Source of the DNA: Cerioporus squamosus
Taxonomy: Eukaryota; Basidiomycota; Agaricomycetes; Polyporales; Polyporaceae
Reading direction: 5' to 3'
DNA length: 64,000 nucleotides
Assembly: GCA_022592435.1 (NCBI GenBank)
Contig: JABYQS010000095.1
Span: 1-64,000 of the forward strand
The notes beneath the pieces were generated by a model, which saw only the letters and a program-made list of their open reading frames with translations, was not told the DNA's origin and made no database searches. The stretch's first letter is position 1; the number at the start of each line of letters is the position of its first letter. The translations under genes were made by a program, and so were the position numbers. Positions 45,301 to 55,273 of the stretch are shown here, one piece after another.

Positions 45301-45585
45301 AAGAAGGGCAGCGACGATGACGATGGCAGCACACGAAGCCAGCGGTCATCACCGCTGAATGGCGGCGGAGACGACGACGATGACGATGACGACGGCACGG
45401 ACGGCGGAAGCGAATACAACATGGTCGAGGACGATTTCCTCGCCCGGGAGCTGGAGGAGAGTGGGGATAGCGATCCCTATGGCGCCGTCCCTCTGTCTCT
45501 TGGTCCGCCGGGTGCTTTCGTTGTGTTTGTCCGTTCGTCTGTGTTGTGCATACTGGCTGCTTGGCTGTGTGGTATAGTAGTATAG
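42323..45585 (+). CDS. FCP1: RNA polymerase II CTD phosphatase FCP1, one apparent frameshift
   Basis: The FCPH catalytic motif LSLIVDLDQTIVHATVDP contains the DxDxT/V signature with the acceptor aspartate. GMYYIKPR, FLQTMATKYEMHVYTMGTRAYAEEV, GNRILSRDESGSLTQKSL and SMVVIIDDRADVWEWSPN complete the domain. A BRCT domain follows (LAGCRILFTSIVPTG to ELTPLITHVVAAK, then YIKIVWVQWLNDSIALW). The C-terminal half is very acidic with basic clusters (SPRLKRKRVRSL). FCP1 dephosphorylates serine 2 of the polymerase II tail and is essential in yeasts. Between KDAEE and QNGDGPHNPEHKK, near 43986-43993, the frame shifts by one base with no splice signal to explain it. All other joins splice cleanly. Confidence 0.93.
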
Positions 45586-46311
45586 CGACATCTAGTTGCC
45601 GTTTGTAACTGTAGTATATATACGTACACGTATACCTGCGATGCCCTCCCTCACACTTTACGACTATGGAACAGCTTCTATTCAATGTTGGTTCCGCTGG
45701 GTGGGCTGATGATGCCGCAGACGGGGAACCCTACCGGTGCCCCTGAGCTGCGTTAGACTGTCACCGACACCGCTGTACGCAGATTACGTCGTCATCATAC
45801 GTACGTGAGTAGACCGACCCAGGACAGAGCGCGATGGGCACTCCACTGGATCGATATGCAGAGGAGCTGGTTAAGAGGTGCTGCAGGAGGAATCTCCAAC
45901 AACGCGTTAGTAGGTCACAGCACTACTATGACCCGTATGCTTGGTTCACGGGCTTCCGGAACGGTATTGGGCCTTCAGACTTTAAGCTTTTGAGAAGCGG
46001 AGAGTCGAAGCAAGGTTGAAGTAGACAGAGCGCCATGAAAAGCTGGTAGTACTTCTGTGTAACATCCTCCCCTTCCAATATCTTACACTCCATGATAGTC
46101 TGCTTTCGTGTCGTAAGAAAGAAGACACAAAGTATGCACAAGTACTGCATACATACTAGTAGCTCTCGAACCACGACACCTTCCATTCTGGGACGCCGCC
46201 GCGCTCGAAGCGTTGAGTACGCGTCTGATCTGGCGTCCGTAACCGAACCTTGCCTCCGTATCCCGTTGTCCTCCGCTTGCCCGCACGTCCCTAGTACATA
46301 CCCCAGTCGCC
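45586..46311. other. Intergenic, FCP1 3' end and myosin light chain promoter
   Basis: No conserved coding content. A 62-codon frame at 45834-46019 has no recognisable motif. Confidence 0.35.
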
Positions 46312-47124
46312 ATGTCCCGCTACCCGTACGGCCTCTCACCCGACATTACGCCTACCAGCACGCCGACCAAGCTCACGAAGGCGCAGAAGTCACGCGCACG
46401 GCGCGAGCCCTCGGGCGTGTTCTCGCTCTTCTCCCCGCCGCAGATCCAGCAGTTCCGCGAGGCGTTCTCGTTGATAGATCACGACGGAGATGGGATAGTG
46501 GGCGAACAGGACCTCAAGCATATATTCAGCTCCCTTGGTGCGTTCCCTTCCGTGCTCTAGCAACGTTCGAGCCGCTCAGTGCGTCCCTCTTGTCCTCACT
46601 CCCCAACCGTACCTCCATCGCTCGCAATAGGCATCTCCCCATCACGCTCAACATTCGACCAACTTCTCGCTGACAGGCCTGGAGACCGACGGGGCAGCCT
46701 CGGTGGCGGGGCACACTCGCGCGGGCCCTCAGACGACGGGGGCTCGGACCGCGGAATCACTTTCCCCATGTTCCTCACGATGATGGGCGAGCACCTGTAC
46801 GACTTTGACGCGGACTCGGAGCTGCTGGCGGCCTTTGAGTGCTTCGACGAGGGCGACACAGGTTTCGTGAAGTGCGACGAGATACGGAAGTGGCTCGGGG
46901 ATGTGGGCGAGCGGATGGACGAGCATGAGGTGAGTTGCATGTCCGTGCTTGTGGAGAGCGCGAAGGCGCGGTGTGGTGTCTTACGACGAAACTGCTGACC
47001 GCTCCTTGGCTAGATCGACAAGTTCTTGAAGGGTCCATTTACGAGGAACGGACAGTTCAATTATCGGGAATGGGTCAAGGTGCTCAGGATCAACACGGAC
47101 AACGAAGAACCGGAATCACAATGA
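46312..47124 (+). CDS. Myosin regulatory light chain (EF-hand protein)
   Basis: Three exons encode about 190 residues. The N-terminus has a serine/threonine-rich head (SRARREPSGVFSLF) that resembles a regulatory phosphorylation segment. EF-hand 1 is DHDGDGIVGEQD within QFREAFSLI...LKHIFSSLG and has all calcium ligands. The later hands (FECFDEGDTGFVKCDEIRKWLG and IDKFLKGPFTRNGQFNYREWVKVL) are degenerate, as usual for regulatory light chains. FPMFLTMMGEHL is the family's central helix. The protein should bind the neck of myosin II and act in cytokinesis. Introns lie at about 46538-46630 and 46930-47014. An internal insertion of glycine/serine residues follows the DRPGDRRG segment. Confidence 0.88.
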
Positions 47125-47346
47125 CATGCTGCATGCGCATCGGACAGTGTATGATATACCTTGTATCTCTCACGACCTTTTACGAAGGCTTTCCTTACCC
47201 TCGTCTGCCGCGGCCATATGTGAATATCCAGGTGCAACAACAGTAGACGACGCGAATTATAGCCAAAGTATGTTACACCATATTGTACATCTGTGAGTTC
47301 TTCTTCCGTTTTACTCTGTTCAAGAAGTCCGTTCGACGCAGGCCAA

Positions 47347-48824
47347 TCACGCCCATTCGCCCCCAAGAGGATCAGCAGGTACCTTGCTATCGTCCATCGC
47401 AAGCTCCTTCATGACCTGGTCTATGCTCTCCTTGCTCTCGCTCTTCTCAACCTCTTCCAATGCTACAACTCTGTGTTAGCTTGCTCAGGTGTATTCAAGA
47501 ATATGTTCTCGGACTTGCCTTGTCCCCTGCCCTCTCCCAAACTTTGCTCCAGACCTGCCTCTCCACTCCTGGCGGCAATGAACAGCAGCTCCGCGCCCTC
47601 GTAGTCCAGCATCTCCTTCCGCTCGCACGGCGCGAAACGAAGGCCGTAGGACTCTCGTCCCCTCTGGCCGCCCTTTCCAAACACGTTCTTCATGATGTCC
47701 TCCGGGAAGTCCGCTTGCCGACCCTTGGGGAGACCGACCTGGCCTGGTCCGGATGGCGGCGCAAGAGGGTTCTTCACCTGGAGGACGAACGACGACGCCT
47801 GGTGAAGGCCCAGTGTCTCTTGGACCTCGCCCAACTGGTCTCCGGAGGGGTGCGACAGATAGAATCCAAGGTGCGTCTCGCGTTGCGAGGGCGTGCGCGC
47901 ATCACTGTTCACGATGGCGTACGCTCCACGTGCGGCAAGTCTGGCAGAGCCCTGGTGGCGTGTTCCTATGACTCACGGCTCAGCCCTCCGTTCCTCGCAG
48001 ACGTGCGTCGGGACGACTCACCTCGGGTCTTCGTCTCATACGTCTTTGCTCCCAGACCCTCCTCGAGCTTCTTGAGGTCGTCCCCGACGGTGCTAACGGT
48101 CGCCCAGAACACCTGGTGCCTGCCCGAGCCCTTCGCCTCGGGATCAGGGAGCGCCTTCTTGCCCAGGATGAGGAGACGGAAGCGCTTCTTGCTAGAACCC
48201 TTGGGTTCAGCGGCGGGAACAGCATCTGCGCCGGCCTCGATGAGGTTCATCTCCTGGTCCTCATCTCCGCCCGCCTGATTGGCCGAAGGGTCCGAACCGG
48301 ATGCGAACTGCGGTGGACGAGGGATGAGAAGCATGTAGAACTTCTGTACGTCGTCGAGGGAGTGAGCTTCCTCGAGCTCGACTTTTGGCCGGTAGAAGAA
48401 ATAGATGTGGCCGCGCTCAATCGTGCCTGCAACATGCATTCAGCAATCGAGAACATATCCGGCAACGCAAGTGTCACGGACCTGTTTGGTATGCATTCTC
48501 CATGGGATGCTTCTTGGTCGCGGTCTCCTCCGCGTCGTTAGACTCCTCCGTCTTCGCCTTCTTCGCGGGAGGCCTTTCCGCACTCTCCTCCTCCTTCACT
48601 TCAGTCTCTGCCTCCCGTTTCTCTCCAAGATGCGCGGGGTTCTCGTCTCCCTCCTTCTTTGCGGCCTTCTTCGAGGCTGGCTTCCTGGTGGATGCCGGCT
48701 TCTTGCTCGAGGCCGACTTCGCCTTAGATGCCGTCTTGGCGGAGCCGTTGGCGGCTGTGCTCTCTGGCTTGGTCGGCCTGAGGTTGCGCTTCTCAGCAGC
48801 TTCTTGTGCGCGGGTGGTGGGCAT
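47347..48824 (-). CDS. Conserved fungal protein of unknown function, lysine/alanine-rich N-terminus
   Basis: The N-terminus (MPTTRAQEAAEKRNLRPTK) continues as a long alanine/lysine/serine repeat like a histone-H1 tail, with a KKAKTEES nuclear-type signal. After an intron the conserved part starts GTIERGHIYFFYRPKVELEEAHSLDDVQKF. It contains YMLLIPRPP, RHQVFWATVSTVGDDLKKLEEGL, YETKTRGTRHQGSARLAARGAYAIV, ASSFVLQVKNPL, GLPKGRQADFPEDIM and LLFIAARSG. It ends ELAMDDSKVPADPLGGEWA. I know this as a widespread basidiomycete family sometimes labelled a BTB-domain transcription factor, but I see no BTB fold or DNA-binding motif. The histone-like tail suggests a nuclear role, which is inference only. Confidence 0.75.
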
Positions 48825-50004
48825 GGTGGGACAGCGTGTCGTAGCGAATGGAACGTCGGAGAACTGAGTGCGCGTAGAGTGCTTATATGCGTTCGCGAGC
48901 GATGTGGGGAGACATCTGACGTCACCAGAAGTCGACCCAGCATCTACGGAGACGCTCGTAGGTGGTCCGCATACACCAAGCTTGTTCACGGTTGAGGAGG
49001 AACGAGTAATGATACAGCCAGACGACGCTAGCAATTGTTGCACGCCTCGTATTATGTAGGGAGGTGGGAGGCGGACAGAAACGCTGCGGTATCGTACAGG
49101 TACAACAAAGTACACTTCTCCGGGATGTGATGTTCATTAACCAGCAAACCACAATCTTACCAAACGACCAGTGCCGGAGCACTCGCTAATACATGTCATA
49201 TCACTGATCAGGATGAACGGGACGATCAGGATCCCGTCGATCCTCGAGAGGACCACCTCCTCAGCAGCGGGAACCGGGCTGCAACACCACCACCGCTCGC
49301 CTGGGGTACTGCACTCGGCTGAGCAGAGGAGGGCATGCTATTGCATCCTTTGTCAGAGCAGTCCCTCGCATCAGATACTTCGCGACATACGCTACTTTGT
49401 CTGCAGCGGCCACCATAGGTTGCGCTGCTACGCCTCCCGTCTCCGGCACCGCCGGCGGCACTGGCAGGCCCGCGGTTGCAGCGAGAGCCTGTGCGCCGTT
49501 GTCATCGAGTAGCTTTTCGAACTCGAGCGCGGGTCGTAGTAGAACTGTGCGAAAGCCATGGTGGAGGGGAAGAGGGTGCGTTCGAGCTGGTCTCGCGATC
49601 GAGTACCACAAGGTTTTGTGCATGGAGCAGGCGAGACCGACCGGTGTTTGAGGGGCTCCCCTGATATACCAACGGGTACGCGGGTGGCGCCTGCGAAAGT
49701 GAACAGATCCACGTCTATTCCCGAGTGCGCTGACGAGTTGGCGACTCAGAAGCAACCACGTCCGGAGACTCCCACCTGCAAGGCTGCGCACGGGGCCGGA
49801 TGCTATCCCAAACATAGCGCCCCATCTTAGCACACGTGCGTGCCATGCTTACACCGAGGACACTCCGGCAGACAGTCTAGTGCAGTTGGGAGGATGTATC
49901 ATACGGTGAAGCGCGAAGACGTACAAGTACAACAGAGTAATAGATACTGCGACGCATTATCCTGTACATACGAAGCACACAAGGTCCAGCGGCGGCGTCG
50001 CCAC
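48825..50004. other. Intergenic with a possible gene relic
   Basis: Apart from the relic described at 49261-49559 no feature is recognised in this stretch. The right end holds the PacC 3' region. Confidence 0.35.
49261..49559 (-). pseudogene. Possible small heat-shock-protein-like relic (weak)
   Basis: From the ATG at 49559 the frame reads MAFAQFYYDP. After a one-base shift near 49530 it continues ALEFEKLLDDNGAQALAATA, resembling the first 30 residues of some basidiomycete Hsp20 proteins. No alpha-crystallin domain follows. It could equally be a chance frame or a small lineage-specific gene. Confidence 0.2.
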
Positions 50005-52722
50005 TCAAACAGCAATCATCTCGACATCCCTCACCTCGCGGTCAACGCCGCGCAACTCCTGCGTCTGCGTGTTCGCGGTGGTTGGCGGCGGCGTACCATG
50101 CTTCCGCCTGTACTCCATGTTGATCGCAACAAGGAGGTCCCGCACGAGCGTCGCATGTCTCCTGCGCTCCTCAGGTGTGATCGGGCCACGCGTCGCACGG
50201 CCATGACCTGAGCTCTCGAGCTCGATCCGGCCGACCTCACGCGCCAACTCCTCAGAGTGCTCCCGGCTCGCGGACTTGGACGCGTAGGAGGCAAGTGAGC
50301 TGATTGGAGGCAGGACGGGGTACGCGACACGCTCTTGCGATGATGATGACGAGGGCGGCGTCGGGTACGTGGGTGTAACAGCGTCCGTAGCCATCGGCGA
50401 CGGGCTGCGTGGGCCAAGCGTGTTCGATGACAGCGTCGGAGACACAGTGGGCTCCCGCGATGACTCTGTGGACGACGTCGAAGATGAGAACGCCGGGGAA
50501 GGCGAGCGGAAGCGCGCGCTGAGGGGAGGGAGCTTGAACTCCTCGTCGCCCGAGGTGAGCAGCGGGTACAGAGGGTTGCTCTTGCTCGAGGCGATGGATG
50601 CAGACGATGACGCGACAGACGATGCAGCGGACACAGTGAGCCGGGCAGGCAGGCCGATGTGAGGCGCGCTCCTGTCCAGCTTGGCTCCATGGGCTCTGGG
50701 CGACTCGCGAGCGAGGCCGAGGAGGGTGTAGACGTTTTCGACGGGCCAGCGCTCTTGAGGGGTATCACATGGCGCATACTCTTCGTACTGTAGTCGGCAG
50801 GCGCGAGCTGCAGGACGGGAGGCGGCGCGCGCCCAGTCCTCACAAAGTCGAACGCAGCCGCGCTCTCCGGTGCCACTGTAAGCGGGATATGCGGCGGAGT
50901 GGCGTTCGGAGGTGTCGACATGCCCGAGTGTGAGGAGAGAGGAGATGCGCCAGGATTCGCAGGCGGGCCAAGATCGAGAGGTGGCGTTAGGTAGTGTGAA
51001 TAACTGTGGGCATGATAGGCCTGCTCGTGAAACTGCGGGGAGTGGTTGAGCGAGAGAAGGCGCTCGTCCGTAGCAGAAGCACGTTGTGCACGCATACGAT
51101 TGGTAGTATACGGCAGCGGCGCTGCAGCTCCAGCGATATCCTGCACGGAGGGGTAGAGCCCAAATTGGACGGGCTGGATTGGCTGCTGAGAAGACCTGCT
51201 GGGATATGATTGTCCGTGGTGTGAGAACTCGTTCAGTGGGACGTAGCCGGATTCTCCGTGGTAACCTGCGCCTGAACCCGGCCAGGCGCAGACGGGACAC
51301 CCGGCATGCCTGCAAGGCCTAGCTGTGCAAGGTTTGCAGGATCGAAGAACGCGGCCTCTTCAGCAGCGGCGTGGGCAACTGACTGTGAGTGCTGGTGACG
51401 AGAGGGATGTCCGCCCGCTCCGGATACATCTCGGCCAAGAGTGATCAAGAACTCGTTGACGGCGGCGAGCTCTTCCGGCGACCGGATGTCAAAGGATACG
51501 GAACGAGGTGGAAGGAGCCGGTCTGAGAGGGAGGTCCGGGTGGAGGCGCGCTGTTCGTAGTGGCACTGAGAGACTGCTGGTAGGCGAGGGTGCTCAGGCG
51601 AGCGGCCATGTCTGCACGAGGTGTTAGTATTCCTAGACTTGAGGACGAGTGTTATGGAGTCACGTACGAGGGTCGTATGCCGGGGTGACGCGACGCTTCT
51701 TCATATCAGTGAAGAAGTCATCGACGGTGTACTCGAAAGATCGCTTTGATCCGCTGACAGGTACACTGCGATTTGGGAGCTCGTCCGCAAGCACCTCCCA
51801 TGTCGGCAACTGTGGCTGGACGCGGTACATCTGGTTCCTGCTATGCGCAGCGATAGCCTCGGGGGCATAGCCGAGCTCCGGAGACGGTGTAGGCAATACA
51901 CCGAAGTCGGGCCCTGACGCATCATCTAATGAGCGCCAGGCGTTCAATTGGAAACCGAACGACATACCAGATGAGCTGTCGGACAGTGGAAGGGAAGAAG
52001 ACTTGGCGCGCGCGACAGGGACATGGTGATTGGGAGGGGGTACGAGAGTCCGGGGCCGGTCGTTCTCACCGCGCACCCTCGACGAATAGGCAGGGTCGGC
52101 AACGGTGATAGCCTTCGAGTGCTTGTGCTGTGCATGGTGCTCCTCGGTGTGGATCTTCTCGTGCTTCTTGAGGTCTTGGGGACGCTTGAATGGCTTCTTG
52201 CATATTTCGCATACGTGCGGCTTGAGCGGTGTGTGCACTGGAGCCCGGATGAGACCGGCGAGAACGACGGCGCAAGGAGATAGACGAGCTCGTACCTCTG
52301 AGGTGGCTGGTGATGTGGTCGCGCTTGGCACATGTAGTCCCGCAATCCTTCCACTTGCAGGTCAGGCACAAGTTGCCGGTGCTCTTCCGGCCAATGTGGT
52401 CATTGCATAGGTGGTTGTAGAGGGCCTCGGGATCGGGGAGAACCTTGTCGCAGCAGAGCCATTGGCATCTGTGGCCGGGCGCGGGCTCCTCCGAGGACGC
52501 GGGGGCAGCACTGGCAGGCGAGGAGGTCTCCGCAGCATCCGAGGGTGCGGACGGAGACGCGGTGGACGTCTTGGGGGACGGCGGTGGCTGGCTCATGGGG
52601 GGATAGTCGGGCGAGGCAAAGGGGTCGAGGCCGTCGAGGATGTCGAAGGGGTAGAGGGCGCGGTGGAGGGAGTGCTGGAGGGCGGAGAGCGGAACGAGAT
52701 GGGGGAAGGAGTCTTGAGACAT
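50005..52722 (-). CDS. pacC: pH-response transcription factor PacC/RIM101, with apparent frameshifts
   Basis: Three C2H2 fingers identify it: [38 protein letters not shown] with SHLR (intron) [17 protein letters not shown], and [24 protein letters not shown]. PacC is activated by proteolysis at alkaline pH and binds GCCARG. The long C-terminus keeps family blocks [62 protein letters not shown] and [18 protein letters not shown]. Frame changes near 51273-51282 and 50677-50687 look like single-base deletions. A third near 51499-51511 might instead be a 44-base intron with a weak GTGCCA donor. The finger domain itself is intact. Confidence 0.92.
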
Positions 52723-52765
52723 GGCGGAGCAGGTAGTCTCTTAAGCTTGTCGCCGATGTCGATCT

Positions 52766-53104
52766 CTTGGCAGAGTGCTCGCTGCCAAGCCAATCTCCTC
52801 CCGGCTTGGCACCCCTTGGCACACTTACGTAACGCCCTGCTACGCGGCAGTCGCACACCGGCGCCTGTCCGCCTTCCTCTCGCCTTCTGCTTCCGTCCTC
52901 CGCCATCTCTGCGTCGGCGAGAACAAGTTTCGTGACTTCGTGTCCAAAGTGCACACCTGCGTGGGGCCCTGTGCGATACTTCCGGTGTGCCCCGTAGCCA
53001 CCTCCGAGTCGCCAGTCCCGCGCACGTCCAGCGATTCGTGCCAAGTCGGCTTCACGCCCAAGATGCCCTGGACACACTGCAAGCTGCCAAGCAGAATAGC
53101 CAAG
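52766..53104. promoter_or_regulatory. Cluster of seven PacC-type GCCAAG sites upstream of pacC
   Basis: GCCAAG (or CTTGGC) occurs at 52766-52771, 52784-52789, 52805-52810, 52815-52820, 53040-53045, 53086-53091 and 53099-53104. The first four fall within 55 bases, starting 44 bases upstream of the pacC ATG. The established PacC site is GCCARG. Confidence 0.75.
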
Positions 53105-54208
53105 GTCTGGATTCCCTGCATGTTCACCAACATCTGACGTAGCGGTTCTCTCGCGCGCGGTTCGTCCGGAGCGCAATCGACTTACCTCCGTCGTACCCGG
53201 GCGCGTCCTCCTCCATTACCGCTCCTTCTTTTCCCGCTTCACGGTGGCTTCGATGTCAGTCTACGCCACAGCTTGCCTCGTACCATACGCCGCAGCCATC
53301 GTGCACACGCGTCGTCGCATGTGCGAGGGAGTTTGTGCGCTCTCCATCAAGGCGGAAACGCGACTCTTACCGTTCAGTCTGCTCAGCGAATGCCGCGCCC
53401 TGTTGGTCATCCTAGGCTTCCGCGACCCCACCATCCGGGACAGCTCGTGAGATTGTGGTTGCTTGCACCGAGGCTACGGTGAGTATTCGAAGAACTTCAG
53501 AAGGGGGACGGCAGATGCGCACGACGGGCCCGGTCGGGATCTCCGTGCAAAGTCGACACGAATCTTACGTTGACTCGGGAGTCTACGGGGCTTCGAGAAA
53601 GACGAGCCAGGGCACTGAATAGCACAAGCTTTCTGCTGCAGAAGAACTGACTCATCAGTATGCAAGCCGATGCGGCCGGCACGTCCTCTTGAGCGGAACA
53701 GGATGACGATGAATGTATACGACCACACGCGATGGCTTGTGGATGGCTTGTGTGGTAGACCCTGCATGATTCCATGCGAAATAGACCAGACCGATGACTT
53801 TGGGTAACGTAACTCGCTGCGAGAAGGACCATGCCGGTGTCACGCCTGTGTTTAATTCTACCAAGCATGCCAAGTGGACGCGCAGCACACACAATCGCGA
53901 TGCCTCGATCGAGATCTGACCCGGTCCTCTTGGCGTCGGGGATCTACCACGCATGCTCTCCGCCTGCACCGCAATCCTCTTTCTATTACTTGGCAGCCTG
54001 TGCCGCAAGGCGATGCTTGCGTTCCTCTGCGGCGCAGACTCGAAGTTCGCAACATTGCTGCTCGCTGGACCGGGGCGTTCATTGATTTCGCAAGGGTTTA
54101 CGGAAAGGCTACACGCCTTCGTGGTCGAATTTCCCGTGTGTGGTAGTGCACCATCCATTTTTGCCGCTCCCAAGGTCTAAACTTACCACTCTCCATTTAA
54201 CCAAGTTT

Positions 54209-54558
54209 GAGCGAGCTTTTGTCAACCAGCAGCTTTCGCGGAACAATCGGACAACCGCTCCTAGCTTGTCTCCTCGGACTCGCACGCGCCACGGGAACGA
54301 ACAGCGACTAAGTCCGCCACTATTCAATCAATGCATGAGTGCATCATGCCCGGTGACGCATAGCATATGGGCCGCAATTATACGAGCGAGCTTTTGTCAA
54401 CTAGCAGCTTTCGCGGAACAACCGGACGACCTCTCCCGGCTTGTCTCCTCGGACTCGCACGCGCTACGGGAACGGATAGCGACCAAGCCCGCCAGAATTT
54501 AACCAATGCATGAGTACATCAAGCCCGGTGACGCACAGCATATGGCCAGAATTATACT
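54209..54558. repeat. Tandem duplication, two copies of about 175 bases
   Basis: Both copies begin GAGCGAGCTTTTGTCAAC (54209 and 54384) and run through GCAGCTTTCGCGGAACAA, TTGTCTCCTCGGACTCGCAC and CATATGG to an ATTATAC end. Scattered substitutions separate the copies, so the duplication is not recent. No terminal inverted repeats are seen. Confidence 0.85.
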
Positions 54559-55273
54559 CCGCAAGCCCATTTCTCCCACTCGTCCCGAGAACACGTACTC
54601 ACCGTCCTCGAGCCCTGGTTATGGAAGCAGTGTTCATTACGTCCCTCTCCCCCGGGTATGTACACGTACGCCGGACGCACCGACGAACCGGAGCCCGTCC
54701 ATTACAAACTATCGGATATCCCAAGCAGGCACCCACACCATGATCTCGCGAGAACGAACAACTTCTGCGCCGCCCCCCGCCCACCGTGTGGTTACGTGCC
54801 GACTGCCAAAGGCTACCCGGTGCGCCCGCGGCGCGCATACCAAGCGCAGGCCCACATTGTCGACATTGCTCGGCACCCACGGCCAAAAATATTCGAAAGG
54901 CGTATGGTCCGTCCAAGCCTCCGCAAGTCTGCTTTTCCTGACTCCTGGGGCATCAACCCGAGCGACGGGGAGCCGGCGGAGAGAGGTTCCAGCGGACGAC
55001 CGCGTCCAAATCCCTGGGACGGTGCCACAGATGCCAACTAAGCACCCGTCAACCGGGGAACAGCACAGGCTCAGGGACAGACAGAATACAGCAACGCAAA
55101 TACTATAGCTACAGAGAGGTAGTATAATGTACAGCACGATATCAAAGATAGCAGCACAGACATCCGATCCCAAAGTCCGAGCTCCGGAGAGCACACCCGC
55201 ATGCCACGCCAGCGGCTGCCGCACCCAGAGCGGTGAACCACCCATAGGGCCGCAGCGCGGAGCTGGTGCTGGC

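Larger units (their letters stand above)
52723..55273. other. Intergenic, 2.5 kb, PacC promoter and duplicated segment
   Basis: The left part is the PacC promoter with a GCCAAG cluster. The tandem duplication at 54209-54558 is described separately. Frames in 52840-54200 show no conserved motif. Confidence 0.4.

Noticed and set aside
45834..46019. Small plus-strand frame MGTPLDRYAEEL... between FCP1 and the light chain
   Set aside because: No conserved motif or supporting splice or promoter context; most likely chance.
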